From positions 3,643,318 to 3,707,317 of the forward strand of contig VUYV01000054.1 in NCBI GenBank assembly GCA_008711295.1: 64,000 bases of DNA, read 5' to 3'. Shown piece by piece: positions 62,633 through 64,000 of the stretch (its first letter is position 1; every line of letters begins with the position of its first letter). The DNA comes from Anarhynchus alexandrinus (Eukaryota; Chordata; Aves; Charadriiformes; Charadriidae). A program made the translations under genes and the position numbers. The notes under the pieces are model-generated. The model was not told where the DNA came from. It worked only from the letters and a program-made list of their open reading frames with translations, and ran no database searches.

Positions 62633-64000
62633 GAGGGAAGGTCCCCAAGGCAGTCTCCTAAGGGGACCAGTGGACAAAAAGTAACCCAAACCCAACCTGT
62701 TTCCAAGACAAAGCCCAATTGGCTTCTGGAAGCACTTGTACCAACGGGTTGCCTGTGGTGAGCAGAGGTCTCGTCTGCATTCATCAGCCCAAGGACCCTA
62801 AGCCCAACAGCCCAGGACTCTTCCCAACACTTCATCTGAGGAAAGCCTCTGAAACTACATCCTGATGCCAAGCTAGCGTGCCCAGCCCCCTCTCCCAGAG
62901 GGAGCTGTGGGGGATGAGGGTGGAGAGCCTGAAGGATGGACATAGTCCAGAGCTCATTGGAGCTCACCTCCCCTTCCATCTTTGCTGACTGGCACTGCCA
63001 CAGGCCCTTCTCATGTCAGGTCTGTGCAGCCTCGAGCTCCCCAATTGGTCTCACTCACAGACCTCTCTCCCTTTTGGGTCTGATGCTTGCCAGAGGGAGT
63101 GAGCTGAGACCGTGGCTCTGGGCTCCAGGAGGTTCACCAGAACATTCACGGCTGGGATGGTGGCATTTCCTGGCTCTTTTACAGTCCTACATAAACATAC
63201 CGCTGTTTCAGGCATTATTGCGCTAGGGAACATGGTTTTAGCTCACCTTTCTCGTCTCTCCTGAGCAACAGCTGCTTGTTTAGGTAGCCTAAATAAGATG
63301 AGATCCATCCCTCTTTCTTACAGAGTGAGAAGAGATCAGCCAGCTCCACCCCGATGTTTTCTCACACTTGTGCAGAGCCCACACACCTCCACACAAGCCC
63401 TTGCTCCAACTGGGTGAGGAGCAACAAGTCAGAGAGTACTTTCATGGGTGATTAGGGCTGTTTGTGAAACCCCAGTTGCTTCTTCTGGGGACAGAGCCTC
63501 AGGCCATGAAGCAGCAGACTGCATGCTAATCTCACGGAAGCGGTGCAAGAGGAGGAGTGAGCTTCCTAGAGCAGGAGGTTCATGTATCTTTATCTTTGCT
63601 GCTGTCAAAGTGCAATAGCTGAGACTGCAGCATCTTGGAAAGCCTCCATGCAAGCTATCTTCCAAGGATATCAACAAGTCTGGAAAATCACCTTTACTTT
63701 CTTGATAAAGGTTTCAGTGAACAAATGAACTCCAAGGCAGGTTCTCAGGGAACAATAACCTTTACTGGCTAGAAACACATCAGCTCACATTTGAGTGAAG
63801 CCTTTGGCTGGCTCAAACCACAGGTGCTGTCTGGAGATGCACAAGCCTGCTTAGTGTAACCACTGTTTCAGCTGTAACTTCTGCCCTGCAGAAACCAGAC
63901 AGACAGGTGGGTTTTACGGGGTGATCATCCAAGTGCTGCCAAATCCCTATCCAAGGACAAGAACTCTCAGATAAGCCCAGATTTCAACCAGTGAAGAAAC
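62633..64000. other. Intergenic, no gene seen
   Basis: No gene, repeat or RNA gene recognised up to the end of the window. Confidence 0.5.

Overview
This window is avian nuclear genomic DNA. Two things show it: an intact vertebrate-type glutamine synthetase gene (GLUL) whose protein is very close to chicken GS as I remember it, and several CR1 LINE 3' ends with the bird-typical ATTCTATG tail repeat. Introns are compact, and there are many G/C homopolymer runs plus T/G-rich (or A/C-rich) low-complexity tracts. From memory the protein differs from chicken GS at a few residues, so I read it as a bird other than chicken; the species cannot be named from this sequence.

Layout. 1-2551 is GLUL upstream DNA, CpG-rich towards its end and carrying an unusual number of forkhead-type GTAAACA words. 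2552-3177 is an assembly gap of N inside that CpG-rich stretch; it very probably hides the GLUL promoter and noncoding exon 1. 3178-10070 is the rest of GLUL on the + strand: six coding exons (4018-4183, 5440-5601, 5858-6004, 6476-6603, 6777-6976, 7932-8250), all with GT-AG introns, encoding 373 residues with every catalytic and metal-binding residue I checked, followed by a 3' UTR of about 1.8 kb with three AATAAA signals.

From about 10.1 kb to 64 kb I find no gene I recognise. This fits the long gene-poor interval that lies 3' of GLUL in vertebrates. It holds four CR1 pieces (34.0, 36.8, 42.7 and 51.8 kb; the second and fourth are nearly identical and inverted), minisatellites and microsatellites, four long homopolymer tracts (three of G, one of C), CpG-rich patches (21-22, 29-30, 37-39, 53 kb) and several AT-rich, homeodomain-motif-rich stretches that look like candidate conserved non-coding elements. 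Two short stretches read like protein behind a pyrimidine-rich splice-acceptor-like sequence (16.7 kb and 62.4 kb) and are flagged as possible unannotated exons.

The most interesting hypotheses are (1) a possible 27-nt alternative exon in GLUL intron 1 that would add an in-frame, basic N-terminal extension, which matters because bird liver GS is a mitochondrial enzyme; (2) the forkhead/GRE-like motif cluster upstream of GLUL; and (3) the exon-like block at 62.4 kb. I see no sign of a wholly new system, phage, CRISPR array or operon-like structure.
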